Positions 30,870-43,111 of a DNA stretch of 64,000 bases are shown in pieces (within the stretch, counting starts at the first letter, position 1; each line of letters opens with the position of its first letter). Under the pieces are notes generated by a model. It saw only the letters and a list, made by a program, of their open reading frames with translations. It did no database searches and had not been told where the DNA came from. A program made the translations under genes and the position numbers. The DNA is from Hysterangium stoloniferum (lineage: Eukaryota > Basidiomycota > Agaricomycetes > Hysterangiales > Hysterangiaceae): positions 517,014 to 581,013 of the forward strand of contig WHVD01000050.1 of NCBI GenBank assembly GCA_015178975.1, given 5' to 3'.

Positions 30870-31489
30870 TTTTTTGCCAGAGGGTGGAAGGCGCAAGGCA
30901 ACTGAATCAGAATTGAATTTGGCAGGGTGTCACCATCCTAATGATGTTATGCAAGGTGACACAAATGAGGTCTGACGGTTCAGTAAGGAAACGAAGGAAA
31001 GGTCATTTTCTAATTGGCGCCTAACGATAAGTGGTGCAAATTCAATTCAATAAATATTCATACCGATTTCTGTTCTTGTACAAGTCCGATCTTTGTTCAG
31101 TAATGGCCAAATAAACGTGGTACATCAACCTTTTCAAGTTGAATATCCGGCACTGGTGACAGAACATCGATCCACGCATCCAGTATATATGGGGCGGCAC
31201 TCGGAGCGCTCTAAATTGGATCGAACACGAGGCGGGGTCCCTGGTCAATGCATGTGTCCGTGAGTAGGAGAACTGGCATGTGCATGGACGTATCTGCTAG
31301 CAATGGCAAAGAGAACCACGCTGCAACCAGCCCCAATGCCTCCAGCTGTCGTTGGATGCTGGCAGGAAAGGCACGTATGTCGTTGAGAGGCTGACTGAAA
31401 CCTCAATTAGGGGCTAAAGTAAGTTCATTCATAATGTCATTTTTTATCAGCGCGGTCCCACTAATCGAAATTTACATCAAACGAGAATA
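30870..31489. other. No gene seen
   Basis: Upstream region of the preceding minus-strand gene. It contains several short inverted stretches but no recognisable exons. Confidence 0.4.
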
Positions 31490-32040
31490 CCTCCTTGATC
31501 AACTGACAAATTCATAAACTAAATGCCTTACACCACACACCACCACTCAACCTCACCCTTCCGGCAAACTGACATGATCCTTCACATGAACCCCACGCGT
31601 CGATCGAAAAAATGATGCAAGGTAGCGTGCGCAAGGTGAGGTGGAGGAGGGAAGACGGCTTTCGCTCTTGATACTGTAATCCACATTGGAAGTCGGCACA
31701 ATGGCAGCTGCAGGGGCACCCGCCACGATCGAAATGTACAGTGCTCCCCTCGACCCCAAATAATGTTCCCTCCCAGACCACACACACTGTCCCCCCCTCC
31801 TCTCGGCTCCGCCACGATCGAAACGTACCGCCTCCTCTTCCCTTGGGTTTTAGACACTATAATGTTATGTTGACCCAAATATCAAAGAAATATGTCTCTT
31901 CCGCACGCAGCACCACACTGTCCCCAAGGGCTCCAACGGCACTAGTCCTGCACCGAGGAGGGGTAGGTAGGGCTTTTGTCGTGTCGTGTTGGTTCGGTTT
32001 TTAAAATGGGGATAAGATATCGAAAGGGAGTAGTATGTTT
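31490..32040 (-). repeat. Inverted relic of the CRN-like gene promoter region
   Basis: Read on the minus strand, this matches the sequence upstream of the gene at 51548 (about 51240-51480). Shared blocks are GTACATTTCGATCGTGGCGG, GGGAGGGA(A)CATTATT and GTGGATTACAGTATC, in the same order. The coding part that should follow is missing. The adjacent 32040-32290 stretch (AT-rich, CGCCGCCCACG) corresponds to 51000-51240. It is thus a promoter-only remnant in inverted orientation. Confidence 0.6.
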
Positions 32041-32207
32041 CAAGAGGATGTTTTAATGAATATTATAATATATATAATTTATACGTGTCGTGTCGGTTCG
32101 GTTTTTAAATGGCGATAAGATATCGAAGGGGGAGTAGTACATTTTCAAGAGGATGTTTTTTAATGAATATTATAATATATATTATTCTCGCCGCCCACGC
32201 AGACCAC

Positions 32208-32248
32208 CCGTCCGTCCGTCCGTCCGTCCGTCCGTCCGTCCGTCCGTC
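32208..32248. repeat. (CCGT)n microsatellite, about ten units
   Basis: A pure tetranucleotide run within the AT-rich promoter-relic region. Confidence 0.95.
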
Positions 32249-32289
32249 ACCTTGGGGGTGTGGGGCTGGCGTCTTTGAGCCTTTGAGCA

Positions 32290-32440
32290 TATATTTTAGA
32301 AATTGGGCGCTAGTACAGGGACAGATGCCCTGCATTGACCCCCACCTCAGAGGGGGGGTTCATTTTCTAGAGTGGCATCGCGACTTTTTATCCACAGGCT
32401 AAGTTCTAATTTTTGCTGGAAAAAAAAAAGACGGGTAAAT
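32290..32440 (+). repeat. SINE-like dispersed repeat, copy 2 of 6
   Basis: Same order of motifs as 27745-27875, here followed by an A-run and GACGGGTAAATATG. It is preceded by CTTTGAGCATATATTTTAG, as is the copy at 41163. Confidence 0.75.
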
Positions 32441-32719
32441 ATGTATGGAAATAATAATATATAGATATATAGAAAGGGTAGACATATATATGATTTTGAT
32501 GGGTTCTTTTTTTTACGGTCGAGTTTTCTACAAAAACTGTGGAGTCTTCTACACAAACTGGGTTGCGAAAATGTATCACGTGAGTACCAATTGTATTCTA
32601 AACTTTATTTTAATCAACTTTCAATACGTGACACGTAATTGTCTTATCCTCGAGTTCCTCGGCGTAGATCTGTCGATGAGGTAAATGGAAGGTGAGGGCA
32701 TTCACTCTTTACTTACACT

Positions 32720-35700
32720 ATGCACCCCTCTGATTCACCTCATAAACCATCTCCTGTGTGCCCTTCAGAACCACAACAAACTCTGGGCTCTCATGTTCTG
32801 AAAGCTGTTTTACACGATCTACATGGCTCATTCCACGTGGAAGAGACTAATAAGTTTCTTCGCAAGCTCATGCCTCTCTCTGAAGACCAGATCCAGAAAA
32901 TCTATGAACACCTCCTGAAAAAAAGGCTGTATGACGTGGAAGTTAAGAGATGGAAAAATATGCCAAGATTTCAATCAGACGAAGAGGATATGTACCCCCG
33001 TTTTGTGGAGATTGCCAATGCCATCAATGATTATGCCGAGTCCATGGAGTGGACAGAGGTGAAAGGTGGATGGCGGGACGTGCATAGTAGAGCGCCGAAG
33101 TCTACGAGTAATACGGCGCCATCGATACGGCCGGATTCTGTGTTTGCCTCTAAGAACACTAACATGAGCACTCTCCAGAAAAAAATAGACGAGCTAACGG
33201 CCAGGCAAGAAGCGAAAGAAAAAGAAATGGTTAGAAATGACGAGGTATTAAGAGAAGAAATTGAAAAGGTGGAGCGTTTTTGCTTAAAGGATATATATAT
33301 TATATTGACGGAATGCTTAGTTGGAAGATGACATGGTATGGGATATTTTACTATGGATTATGGTTGGTTCTAACACCTTTTTAGACAAAACTCTCTCATG
33401 TTTGGTGGTTACAAGTATGCGCGGTCGTCGAAATGAAAGCGAAAGCAACGGAGAATGATAGCATCGAAGCATTGCAGCAGCTTTGCTGCTATATGCGACA
33501 GATGTTCCGGGAGCAGTTGGATAGACGTTTTGCTTTCGGATTTACACTTTGCTTTGATCAAGTTTCTGTTTTCTTATGTGACCGGTCTGGGGTGCTAGGG
33601 ACGAGGGAGGCGATTAACATTCATACGGTGAGTTTTCAACTTTCCTCCTTTCTCACTGAACTTGACATGAACGATACTTAAGAGCCCAAAGAGTTTGATT
33701 CGAGTAATTGGCAGCTTCTCTATCCTCAAGCCTCATGAACTTGGTTGGGATCCTAGTATGAAAATTTATTATCCAGAAAACAGGCCTCATCTATCGCTTC
33801 CCTCTTACGAATTTCCATTTGAAAGGGTGAAAATGGGGTTGAGCCTTTACCGACTGAACTGGGTTATTAATTCAGCTGTGGCCCACCTTGGGACACATGA
33901 GGATTTTCTCACTGTACGTGCAATTAGTATTGTGGGCTCTGAAGTCATGTGTGGACGAGCGAGTATTGTATGGGAAGTTGTCAAGCTACTGGACCATCAG
34001 AGGCGTGATAAGGTATGTGTAACAGTTTAATGTAACGTTTGGACTGGTTCGACTTTTAATAGAAAGTGTATGTTTTGAAACAAGGCTGGCAGCGGTTTGA
34101 AGGGTTACACTCAATCTCGGGTGAGCCCTTTGAGGCAAGGGCGCATTGGATGGCAGGTCTACACCAAGGTCGGATTTATTCCTCCGAGCACGTGTTGTCA
34201 AATGATGGTGTGCTGGACACTACTTTGGAACACATCCGCAAAGGTTTAGGTGGAAATAACGAGGAGCGACCATTGTCTATGCCAACTAGTAAACCCAAGG
34301 CTATCAACTCCCTCATCCAGAATGATATCGATCAAGAGTCAAACTTACAGGAGCAAATTGTGATTCAAAATGGCCAATTGGAGTATCAAAGTCGGGATCC
34401 GTACCTGGTGTCCCGTGTTTTTACTCGGATCATAATGGAAACTTGGGGCTGGTCTATCAAGTACTTTAAGGATAACTTGGAGCTTCTGACTGTAATTCGA
34501 GATGCGGTGCAAGGTTTATTATTGTGCATATGTTTTTTTGTGACGGTTTTATTGAAATGGTTGTTATGTGTTAGATCATAAGGATTTCTATCTCAGCGGT
34601 GTCCTTCATCGTGACGTTAGCATAGGAAACATCCTAATATGTCCCAGAGAAGGCAATAGATCAGAAGTATGTGGACGACTGATCGATCTTGACCATGGGA
34701 AGCAGACCTGGAAATTTTTGTCGACAAGTGAAATTCCTCCCAGGAAAGAACTAGACGGTGTTTTGGCAAATTCATATCACTTCACTTTTCAAGTTGAGGG
34801 TGTATTCGCTGAGGAAGATGTTGTTCGCACAGTGTTGGGTGCTTTTAATCTGAAGCCGACCCTTGCCGCAGACTATATTAAGGCTTCTCTGGATGGGGCA
34901 TCTCGCAAAGTGACAAAAGAGGAGCCTTGTACCCTTGAAGATCTTCATTGGCAACGTTTTGTACGTTTATACAAGTTCCTTTTGCTGATTGACTTGACGA
35001 CTTGGCAGGTGGAAAAATTACCAACGTTCCAAGATCGAAGACCACGACCAGGCTTCCGAACGGTGATTTTTCATCAGTTGACTTGATTTGTGCAGTATTT
35101 TGATATTCCTCTAAGGGCACAGGGCACAGTTCCATACATGAGCCATGAGGTACTTGCAAGGAATTATAGTAGGTCATATATACTGCGAGGGGATGGAAAG
35201 CAATGGGTACACGATGCTGCTAACGATATGGAGTCTTTTTTGTGGGTGATCATTTACCTTGCGATAACACGGGGATCTCCTGGAGGGTTTCGTCGTGATG
35301 AACTGGATGCAGGCGACTTCCAGAACGTTGATTTGCGTAAAGTGACCAATCGATTCTTCGATCATTTGGACAAGTTAGAGGAAGAAAAACAAAACCTATT
35401 CACAGTCTCTGAAGATGGTGGAAACGGAGAAAGAATCCTCGAGAATGATATACTCAAGAGTTTCCACCCATACTTCAAACCACTGAAGCGTTTAGTGCGG
35501 GACTGGTACAAACTACTTGTGATGGCTTTCCGATGGCGGGCATCTGAATATCGTTTTATCCACGATTACGTCCTAAACCTTCTCACAAAGGAAATCGAAG
35601 CACTCGGATCGGAAACTATGACGGACCATATGACGGACCCTATATATGATCATAAAACTACTATTGAACTGGAACGCCGTCAGCGACGCCAAGATTTCAT

Positions 35701-35803
35701 CTCGAACGCCTTTCTGGATATCGATTCTGTATCCAACAATGAAAGTTTGGATGACGACAAAGACGGGAATGAGGAGAACAGCCAAGTCCAAGTCTCAATC
35801 TGA
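32720..35803 (+). CDS. FunK1-type fungal protein kinase, copy 3, apparently intact multi-exon
   Basis: ATG 32720 starts exon 1, which ends in a charged helix (TLQKKIDELTARQEAKEKEM). An intron from about 33274 to 33384 (CTAAC branch, TTTTTAG) leads to KLSHVWWLQVCAVVEMKAKA. Together with the earlier RPDSVF this gives a PD...ExK pair. Further exons carry the N-lobe (LKQGWQRFEGLHS near 34070), the catalytic loop GVLHRDVSIGNIL (about 34600-34630), LIDLDHG in place of DFG, the activation segment GTVPYMSHEVL (35127-35160) and C-lobe NDMESFLWVIIYLA. Introns have GT-AG borders. I find no stop within the joined exons, but exact junctions were not verified everywhere. The acidic tail ends at 35803. The kinase is predicted active (HRD and D-x-D present). 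Confidence 0.75.
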
Positions 35804-36049
35804 CACACACGCCAAGAAGGAGGTGTGATTATGCCTAGGGAGGAAACGGGGAAAATAGTGTCAGTGGGCCTGGAGTTCTCTAATGAGGTGTTGGTGACAG
35901 ATGGTTTAGATGAGGGTGATTTCTGGGTGTTAATCTGTGGATGATGGTTGTGATGAGAGAAAGGTATTAACTTGATGTGATTAAGGTCAATGAATATGTA
36001 CAAGAATTGGCAATGTGGATGTAAGAGTCAAGGGTGTGGGAATAATCAA

Positions 36050-39000
36050 CCTCCCTTCTGTCTCGCATTGCTCAAACGGCTAAACGACCTCTCCTGCCCG
36101 AGCTAGAGAACATTGTTTATGTTCAAAAATGTATTGAAGAGAACGATGAGCTCTTGGACTTATTGGGCGAATGTTTACAAAAAGAATCGTTTTCAGAGAT
36201 TTGGAGCCTTGGTAAGTTTCTAGTGTATTTCTCTGGCGCTATCTGTCATCATCGCTCTTATTAGAGATACTCCAACCTGACGATACCGAACGCCCGCACA
36301 CCCCAATACAAGGAAGAAAGGTTGTAGCCAAAGGTAGGTGGTACATTTTCAAGTGTGGATGGGATGGGATTGTAAATATTTTTCGTTATCGTTAGGTGAA
36401 TCCCCGCGCCGCCTCACGGAGAAAGAGAGGAAAGCTACGACAGCCGCCACAATTCAAGAGTTTGATAACTACCTCAAATACTTGGCCACTGGGAAATTGG
36501 ATGGATATCTCGACTCGATCCGATGTGAAGACAAACTTACAGACCTGAAGGTGGATCTCCCCCTCGACCCAATTCTTCTCCTTCAGGACCTCGGCAAGCG
36601 CCCAGACAAGGATCGGATGAAAAATTTGTTCACCCGTGACACAGTGTTCGTGGGGTTTGGACCATTTTACAGACAATAATGCTAATCTTCCTCTTTCTTT
36701 CCAGCCATCTATTCGGGGTCTCGGGTTCGGGTAAAACACGGCTTGCACTTGAGGGTCTTTGCTTGAATTGGGGCCTTTATCTTTTGTGCAGAACCACACG
36801 AGGTCCAGCATCTGGCTCCAAAGACGTAGAAGTAGCGACGGAAAAAATATTGCCAAGTTTAAGCACTTGGCACACAGGAGAAATTGTTGAGAACGCTACA
36901 GCTGCAGACCGAGTGTTTGCAATGTTGTTGTGCGCACGCGTCTTGATCCTGAAGCAGTTTGTGCAACACGTTCCTGTTAACACAGGTGCGACGTTGGCTC
37001 GACGGCGATGGGTTCTTGCTCAAGTTTAGCCACCCTCCTTGAACTTTGAAGATGAGGATCTCTTAGTCAGAGTGCTCTGGACCCTCCGGTCTGCTGACCC
37101 GCAGATCATGGGTAGCATTATCGATTCCACCCTAAATGAGTTCACGACTAACAGAAATGACTTGTTTCCAGAAGGATCCCGGACACGTCTATTCGTCGTG
37201 ATCGATGAGGCACAAGTGGCTGCCGACAATATGAAGGAGTACTTCCGCTCGGACACCGGGACTGATATGCGCCCTATTCTTCGTGAAATGTATAATTTCT
37301 TTCTGAACACTAAACTCTTCAGGGGTTTTATTCTCTCGTGAACTGGACTGTCGATGAAAATGGTGAAGGATGCGGTGGGTTCTGTTTCTGGAAGAAATGC
37401 AGCTGGGAGTGGTACGCGGGTCTTGACTGATATTGGGCGTTTCACGAAAGACGATTCTTCTCAATTGGACTATATTCGCCGATACCTCACACTCTCGGAC
37501 AATAACTGGGATCGAGGATTGTTGGAACGGATGGTGTACTGGTTTTCTGGCCGGTATGTGTATCGTTTGATGCTACAAGTTTCTTTTTTATCGTTGATAT
37601 TGTAGTCACCGGCTGACAGCTAGGCTTATTGAGCTGTTTATCCACTCGGAAAATGTGCCGGGCCACCGTGTGCTGACCTCGTTCACTGAACGGTTGACTG
37701 GATTTAAAATCACTGAGGCAATCGACCTGGAGGATGACGAACCTCCGATTTGCCCTGAGCTGTCCACGTCGATCTCACATTATCGATCAATTGGACAATT
37801 GGACCGGGTTTTCAGCGAAAGAAATAGTCAGTGTAACATCTATTTCTTTTACTAATGCAAGGACCAAGCACGTATTTGATAGGAGAGGAACTGATGCAAT
37901 GCCTAGTTGAAGTTCTCATGCGGTGGACTTTGGGAAGCGAACCTACGACGATCGCCCTGGAAAGGCATATGCACGAAATAATTGCGTGCGGCATAGGATT
38001 TTTGGACAAGAAGGAGACGAAGGCTTGGGAATTCGATGCTGATAAGAACTACCCTGTTTACATTTCCGAACCGTTGGTAGTTCTCTCCCTCAGCTCGCTT
38101 TTCCAAAAGCAGAGTCACACGATGAGGGAGACATGGATGGCCAATGGATTCCGCAGTGCTCGTACCACCTCGTCACTTGGATATATGTTTGACCAGGCGA
38201 TCCTTCTCGTGCTCATGGAGACTTTTGGGGGGAAGTTGACACGTTTCTTGGACGCCTTCCACTGTAGCGAGTGATTAGGGTTGAGGAAGGTTACGTTAGT
38301 GAGGCTGAAGCGTGGGGCTGATAACATAATGGAGTGCTCCCCGGTATCGTGGAAGGCAGGGAATTCTGATCGGTTGGGTGTGAAGGCTAGTTCGCCTAAA
38401 GACGTTCTCGCTTTCTTGCACGAACCAGATGGAAAGCCGTTTCTTCTTGCAGAGATTCAGATGGGACCCGAGGTGCTGTGTACGGTTCAAGACGAGGAGA
38501 CGAAGGAGCTGATTATTCTTGCAGTGCAAGCAACAGTTTCACCGATCAATGCTCAGAAATGGCGAGATGCCATCGATTCTGTTACACCCGAATTCTTTTA
38601 CACGGTGCAGGTAGGTATCAAACATTGTACACCCTATCACACTCAACGTTTATTCTGATGTTTATAGAAGGGAGGGAAACGGGATCAATATGCACGAGTG
38701 TCTTACCCAGATCTTGTAGATGATCTGACAGGGAGTTTGAAGATAATTTTCGGGCCAGCAGTATACACGCCAATAGCTGACATTTATCGCACTAAACTCT
38801 GCAGCAGCATCCGAGCTCAGCAGCAATCTCCTTCACAGTCAACGCGACAGACTCCCAGATTCCTTCGCATCATTGCAACCCCTGACGATGAACAGCAGAA
38901 ACGTCTGAAAGAGGAATGGACAGGTGATGTAGCCGTTTTGGGGTGGGATGTTGTGAAAGGTTATATTGGCTCAACGGCGGATTTACTGAAGGCCAGAATG

Positions 39001-39051
39001 CCCCGTTCCAGTCAAAGTATCTCACACAAGAAAATTAAAACTACGCGGTGA
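36050..39051 (+). pseudogene. Crinkler-like P-loop NTPase/nuclease gene, copy 1 (pseudogene)
   Basis: Collinear with the gene at 51548-55108 but lacking its promoter and about 80 N-terminal codons; homology begins near 36050. It retains Walker A VSGSGKTRLAL (about 36715-36750), Walker B LFVVIDEAQ (about 37188-37215) and the carboxyl nuclease region. It has a TAG at 37027-37029, a TGA at 37339-37341 and a TGA at 38272-38274. In the nuclease region the acidic residues read AEIQMGPEV and the basic one VQATV, where the other copy has PDIHMGPDV and VQAKV. Differences from the other copy are dominated by C-to-G changes on this strand. Non-functional. Confidence 0.75.
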
Positions 39052-39054
39052 ATG

Positions 39055-39470
39055 TCAAGTTTTTTGATGAAAGTGACTCGGAATGTTTAGACACGAGTTT
39101 CCTCGTTGCTTAATTTGTGTCGTTCCCTTATTATCCTGTAGAAGTGTATGGTGTTTCTATTACCAAATATACAAGTAACCCCCGTTGATCAAGGTTGATA
39201 CGAGGACAAGGCTTTAACCCATGGGGTCAAGCCCCCACCATACCCCACTATAATATAACAGAGTAAGTTTCCTCAAGTCTTTATTCCTAATACCTTGCAT
39301 TGATTCAAAAATAATAAGGTAGTCAGATGTGCGGAACAAATGATGTCCATCCTACATTCGCGTATGCTTTGAAGGGTGCGTCTGTAAGCGAGACGACATC
39401 CTCCACTATTAGACGGTGCTAGGACATACATATACCAGGACGCCAGCGAATACCTGTACAGAAGAAATAA
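39055..39470. other. 3' flank of the CRN-like pseudogene; no gene seen
   Basis: The first ~130 bp align with the 3' flank of the gene at 55108. An insertion of about 75 bp (39180-39255) is absent from the other copy. The remainder has no recognisable exons. Confidence 0.5.
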
Positions 39471-41122
39471 TTAGAAACAAGTCGTAGACGACTTCATGAG
39501 TGCATGAAGCTTTGCTTGTAAGCCTCTGTCCCCAATGTTACCTCGGGAGTCCCTCAGATCAACCCAGAAACTGTCCAATATCATCATTTGCTCTGCGCTC
39601 AACGGCAATTCAAATATTCCACGATGAGACGAGAGACTGGGACGAATCATGAGCAAAAACGATCCCATAACACTTGGGTATCGCCTGTATGTTTCTTCCA
39701 TGTGCACACCATCAAAGCTCTGGCTAGTAGGTATCCTATCATTTCGGCCAAAGTAACTTATTTGAGAAAGAAATCACTTACCCCTCGAAACACATGAACC
39801 ACTGACCTACTTGAATAGGAACCGTCGTAATCATTTTCCCTGCGTGACCAAGATAAGAACCTAGTGCAGCGAGGATCCATAATTCTTCTCCTTTCGGTGT
39901 CTTCAAATCCCACATACGCTGGACTTTCCCCGCATCCAAGTGTCGGACAAACTCTAACCACCTGACTTTGTGTAGCCATGGTGCAATTTCTCTAGCTGCC
40001 GTCGAAAGAGGGATGGCCCGCAGAGGCGCACGCTTGAGGCTGTTCTTCCAAAATTCTAATGTGCCCCTCCCATCTGTCTGTGTGTGCCATATCCGAGTAA
40101 CAGCCAATAATCTCGGAAAATTCGCACAAAGCCAAATTTGCTGTCCTGCCGTCCGATCAAATCCGGTATACATTACACCCTTGCCCTTGTGAGCAGCTCG
40201 GTAATCCGCCTTGACTGACTTCTCGTTACCTGCAACATGTTTACATGTTCTGCACTGGTAGCAATCCGGGATAATGTCTATACCGTGGTATCGTTCGACC
40301 GCGGTTTGTGGCCAAACTTGTTTCATCTCATCCACCGATGCAATAAGATTGAACTGGGCAGCTAATTCATCTCCAAGGTCCTTCAGTACTCCCTTGATCT
40401 TGTCATGCTTTTCAGCGTGATCGACAGCAATGCTAGGAAATACCGCACGATCACAACCTGTACACATTCGAAGCCGGGCTCTCTTGTTAATCATGAACCC
40501 GGACCCCGTCAATCGATCGTCTGTATAAATCTCGGAGGCGCACAGTGGGACCAGAACTTGTTGAGGTGAAGAATGCATAGAGCGCTCAGAGGATAAATGA
40601 CCGGAGGAAGTACATGTGAGGATCTGGCCAGACAATGATGAAGCATTCCTTCCTCGATAACTGCCCGAAGCTCCAGGGGGTTTCTTTCCCCGTATACTTG
40701 CCAGACCAGACAAGACAACTGATTGTCATCTGCTAATTATCACGTCAGAAAATATACAAATATAAAACAATTATGAGCGTACCTGATCTATCCACACCAA
40801 CATAATCACCATCTGAAGAATCCGAAGAAAAATCAACGCTGATGAAACGAAACATTGAACGGTCACAGGAATCGCTCCAGCTGCCATGAGAGCCAAGGTC
40901 GTTACTGCCATGGGACGAGATCCCTGTGTTAGAACTGTTTCTGCATCCTTCATCACGAAAATCAGAATTAATGGAAGACCCATCGCAGGGATCACCCTGA
41001 TTGAGACCGGCAGCACTAGAGATAAGATTCTCCAAGGAATAGGTCTCGATATCCTCACTGGGAGGATAACGGTGACTCCTATCGATGATCTAACAGCCTG
41101 GCTTGCCTCTAATAGCGGTTAG
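39471..41122 (-). pseudogene. OrsB-like (DUF3505-type) gene, copy B, partial
   Basis: On the minus strand, a serine/glycine/aspartate-rich leader (41035-40770; DSSDGDYVGVDRSG) precedes an intron and a 311-codon open stretch (40713-39778). That stretch has two zinc-binding motifs: MCTGCDRAVFPSIAVDHAEK followed by H (C-x2-C...H-x4-H), and CYQCRTCKHVAGNEKS followed by YRAAH. After another intron a short block (39707-39480, RGIFELPLSAEQ, FWVDLRDSRGNIGDRG) follows, and homology to copy A stops. About half the gene is therefore present. It retains more CpG than copy A, so it is closer to the ancestral sequence. The OrsB/DUF3505 label is by motif resemblance; a role in DNA mobility is a family-level inference. 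Confidence 0.55.
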
Positions 41123-41162
41123 ATTGTAAAAAAAAAAACAATAATATACATACCTGGTCATT

Positions 41163-41285
41163 TTGAGCCTTTGAGCATATATTTTAGAAATTGGGCGCTA
41201 GTACAGGGACAGATGCCCTGCATTGACGCCCATCTCAGAGGGGGGTTCATTTTCTAGAGTGGCATCGCGACTTTTTATCCAACCC
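41163..41285 (+). repeat. SINE-like dispersed repeat, copy 3 of 6
   Basis: It is joined directly at 41286 to an inverted fragment of the Ppo-type gene. It lacks the A-run half, ending at TTTTTATCC. Confidence 0.75.
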
Positions 41286-41477
41286 AAAAGCAACAAAACA
41301 ACATACCCACTAGCACGATTCTCAAATATTTGCTGGACACGGGGAACATACGGGGTATGGAACGTAGCGCGATCACGGACGATCGAATTGACCGCTGCGT
41401 ACGACTCGACAATATGTGGGCCAGGCGCACAACCGGGACGTTCGAAGGAGTACTTATCCGCGATCCCTAGCTTTTTG
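41286..41477 (-). pseudogene. Inverted duplicate fragment of the Ppo-type oxygenase gene
   Basis: About 190 bp on the minus strand are nearly identical to 43473-43665 on the plus strand. They encode LGIADKYSFERPGCAPGPH through the end of that exon and run into the start of the following intron. No flanking exons of the gene are present on this side. Retention of intron sequence shows it was copied from DNA, not from mRNA. Confidence 0.75.
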
Positions 41478-41854
41478 AGACCACATCTTACTGTCGATGA
41501 TGTCCATGCCACATATTTGGGTGTAGGTTTCAATGGTACCGGATTCGTAGCAATTTCTGTAGAAGGTGCAAGGTGATGCTATAAGACGATGATTAGATTC
41601 AAAAGCCCAGAGGTAACGCACCCTCAGCCGTTGGCTTCCTCCCTGTTTCACCACTTGAACTCCACACGATACTCCCCCACTTGAACTCACGCTTTTGTCC
41701 TCCGTCCCAGAGGACCTCGACTGTTCCCCGATCTTTTTTGACCTATAATGCAACAGCGAGATGAAAAGATAATGCATTAGATGACAAGTGATCCAGAAAA
41801 CTCACTTGCAAAAGAGAGACCTTAAATACACTTGATGAGTTGCGAATGCGGATT

Positions 41855-42424
41855 CTATCCGCAAACCACAACGGCAGCAGCCCATACCTCTTCCCCGACA
41901 ATATCAATCACCCCCTCTACGGCCCTAACACACCACGCCGCACCTTCTCCCTCGTCGCCAGCATAATCTGCGCCTGCTGCATAAGCGTGTCGGTGAGGAG
42001 CGTGAGCGTCAGGACTGCTGGGTCTTCCCCAGTGTCCACCGTCGGCGGCGTGGTGGCGGAGAGTGCGGGGAAGAGGCTGCGCACGGATGGAGAGAGATTT
42101 GGGAGGTGCGCGTTCGCCGGGGTGAGGATGGGCGGTGGGTGGGGGCATGTGGTAGGAGCGTGGGCTTGGACCTGGGCTGCGTGGCCATGCTTTGGGTGGG
42201 TATGTGGCCCTTTCACGGGTGGAGAAGGAGGCTTAGGCGTCGGATGCTGCGAGGGAGAAGATATTGTTTGCTCGGAGCGTGAGGGAAAATGTGTGAGAAG
42301 AAATCGGGGAGGACTTCGAGGGCGAGTTGGCAGGCTTGTATGAAGATAGCGCAGCTGTTACTCTAGCAGCAGACGTCAGGGTCGTATTGATCCGAGTAGC
42401 CATAGGCGCAGATGGCATCCTCAA
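41855..42424 (-). CDS. GC-rich proline/histidine-rich hypothetical gene
   Basis: The minus strand has a 63-codon open stretch (42424-42233, MPSAPMATRINTTLTSAARV). An overlapping frame follows (to 41917) with QHPTPKPPSPPVKGPHTHPK and a helical end MQQAQIMLATREKVRRGVLG. A frame change near 42240 must be an intron or a frameshift. The composition is far more GC-rich than the surroundings, suggesting a host gene remnant. No domain is recognised. The plus strand is also open across part of it, so strand choice rests on the more protein-like minus translation. Confidence 0.3.
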
Positions 42425-42860
42425 AAAACTCCTCGACTTGCCATAGACGTTTCCATAAGTTTAACACTTGAGGTTTATGTGGGTTTGTGGAAGATCTGGT
42501 AGGGAATGGTTAAACGATTTATGATAGTATTTAAAGTAATACGTACATTTGGAGATGATTATTAGAATGAAGAAGCGAGATGGATGCTCAGGACTAGAAG
42601 TGCAGGAGCGAAGATGAGTGGGCACCATGGACCCACAATCGTACACAACCTGTAGCTAGTGTGCCGAGTGACTATATCTAACAAAGATAAGGTGCAAAAG
42701 GCTGAGAAAATAGTGTGTTTGATTAAGAATAATTCGGATACTATCCTTTCTTTCCCATATCCAAGCTCATGTTCCATTGTTCCCTTAGGGTTTACGGTTT
42801 CCAGAGCAGGCAACTCCAATAGCGTCTCTGGTGAAGGGCAGCCCATGCAGCAGGAGTGCC
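42425..42860. other. No gene seen
   Basis: Upstream of the GC-rich frame; only short frames are present. Confidence 0.4.
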
Positions 42861-42865
42861 TCTCC

Positions 42866-42930
42866 CTATGACATCATATGGTCCCTCTAAGCTACGCGAG
42901 GGAGCGCCGGGCCCATATGATGTCACTGCG
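42866..42930. repeat. Isolated CRE-tipped hairpin
   Basis: TGACATCATATGGTCCC and GGGCCCATATGATGTCA flank a loop CTAAGCTACGCGAGGGAG. The sequence after it (ACTGCGTTACTGCCT) recurs after the hairpin at the right end of the window (63967-64000), so a slightly longer unit is dispersed. Confidence 0.85.
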
Positions 42931-43111
42931 TTACTGCCTGTGACACTCGTCCATAGCCTGGGCTGCAAGCAGAAGAAACGAAACCAGTAAGTGCCATTTG
43001 TCCCTTGTAAGTGACGCGATCGGACTGTCACTTACTGTTCTTTGTAAACCAGGTTGAGCCTGGTGCAGGTCTCTGCCCTCCTCACACCACTTCTTGTGCC
43101 ATTCTCGCAGG

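Noticed and set aside
31512-31878. Overlapping 76-98 aa minus-strand frames
   Set aside because: They lie in the promoter-like relic shared with 51240-51480, which is non-coding at the other copy.
41840-42343. Plus-strand glycine-rich 167-aa protein
   Set aside because: It is the complement of the GC-rich proline/histidine-rich minus-strand frame and reads as low-complexity shadow.
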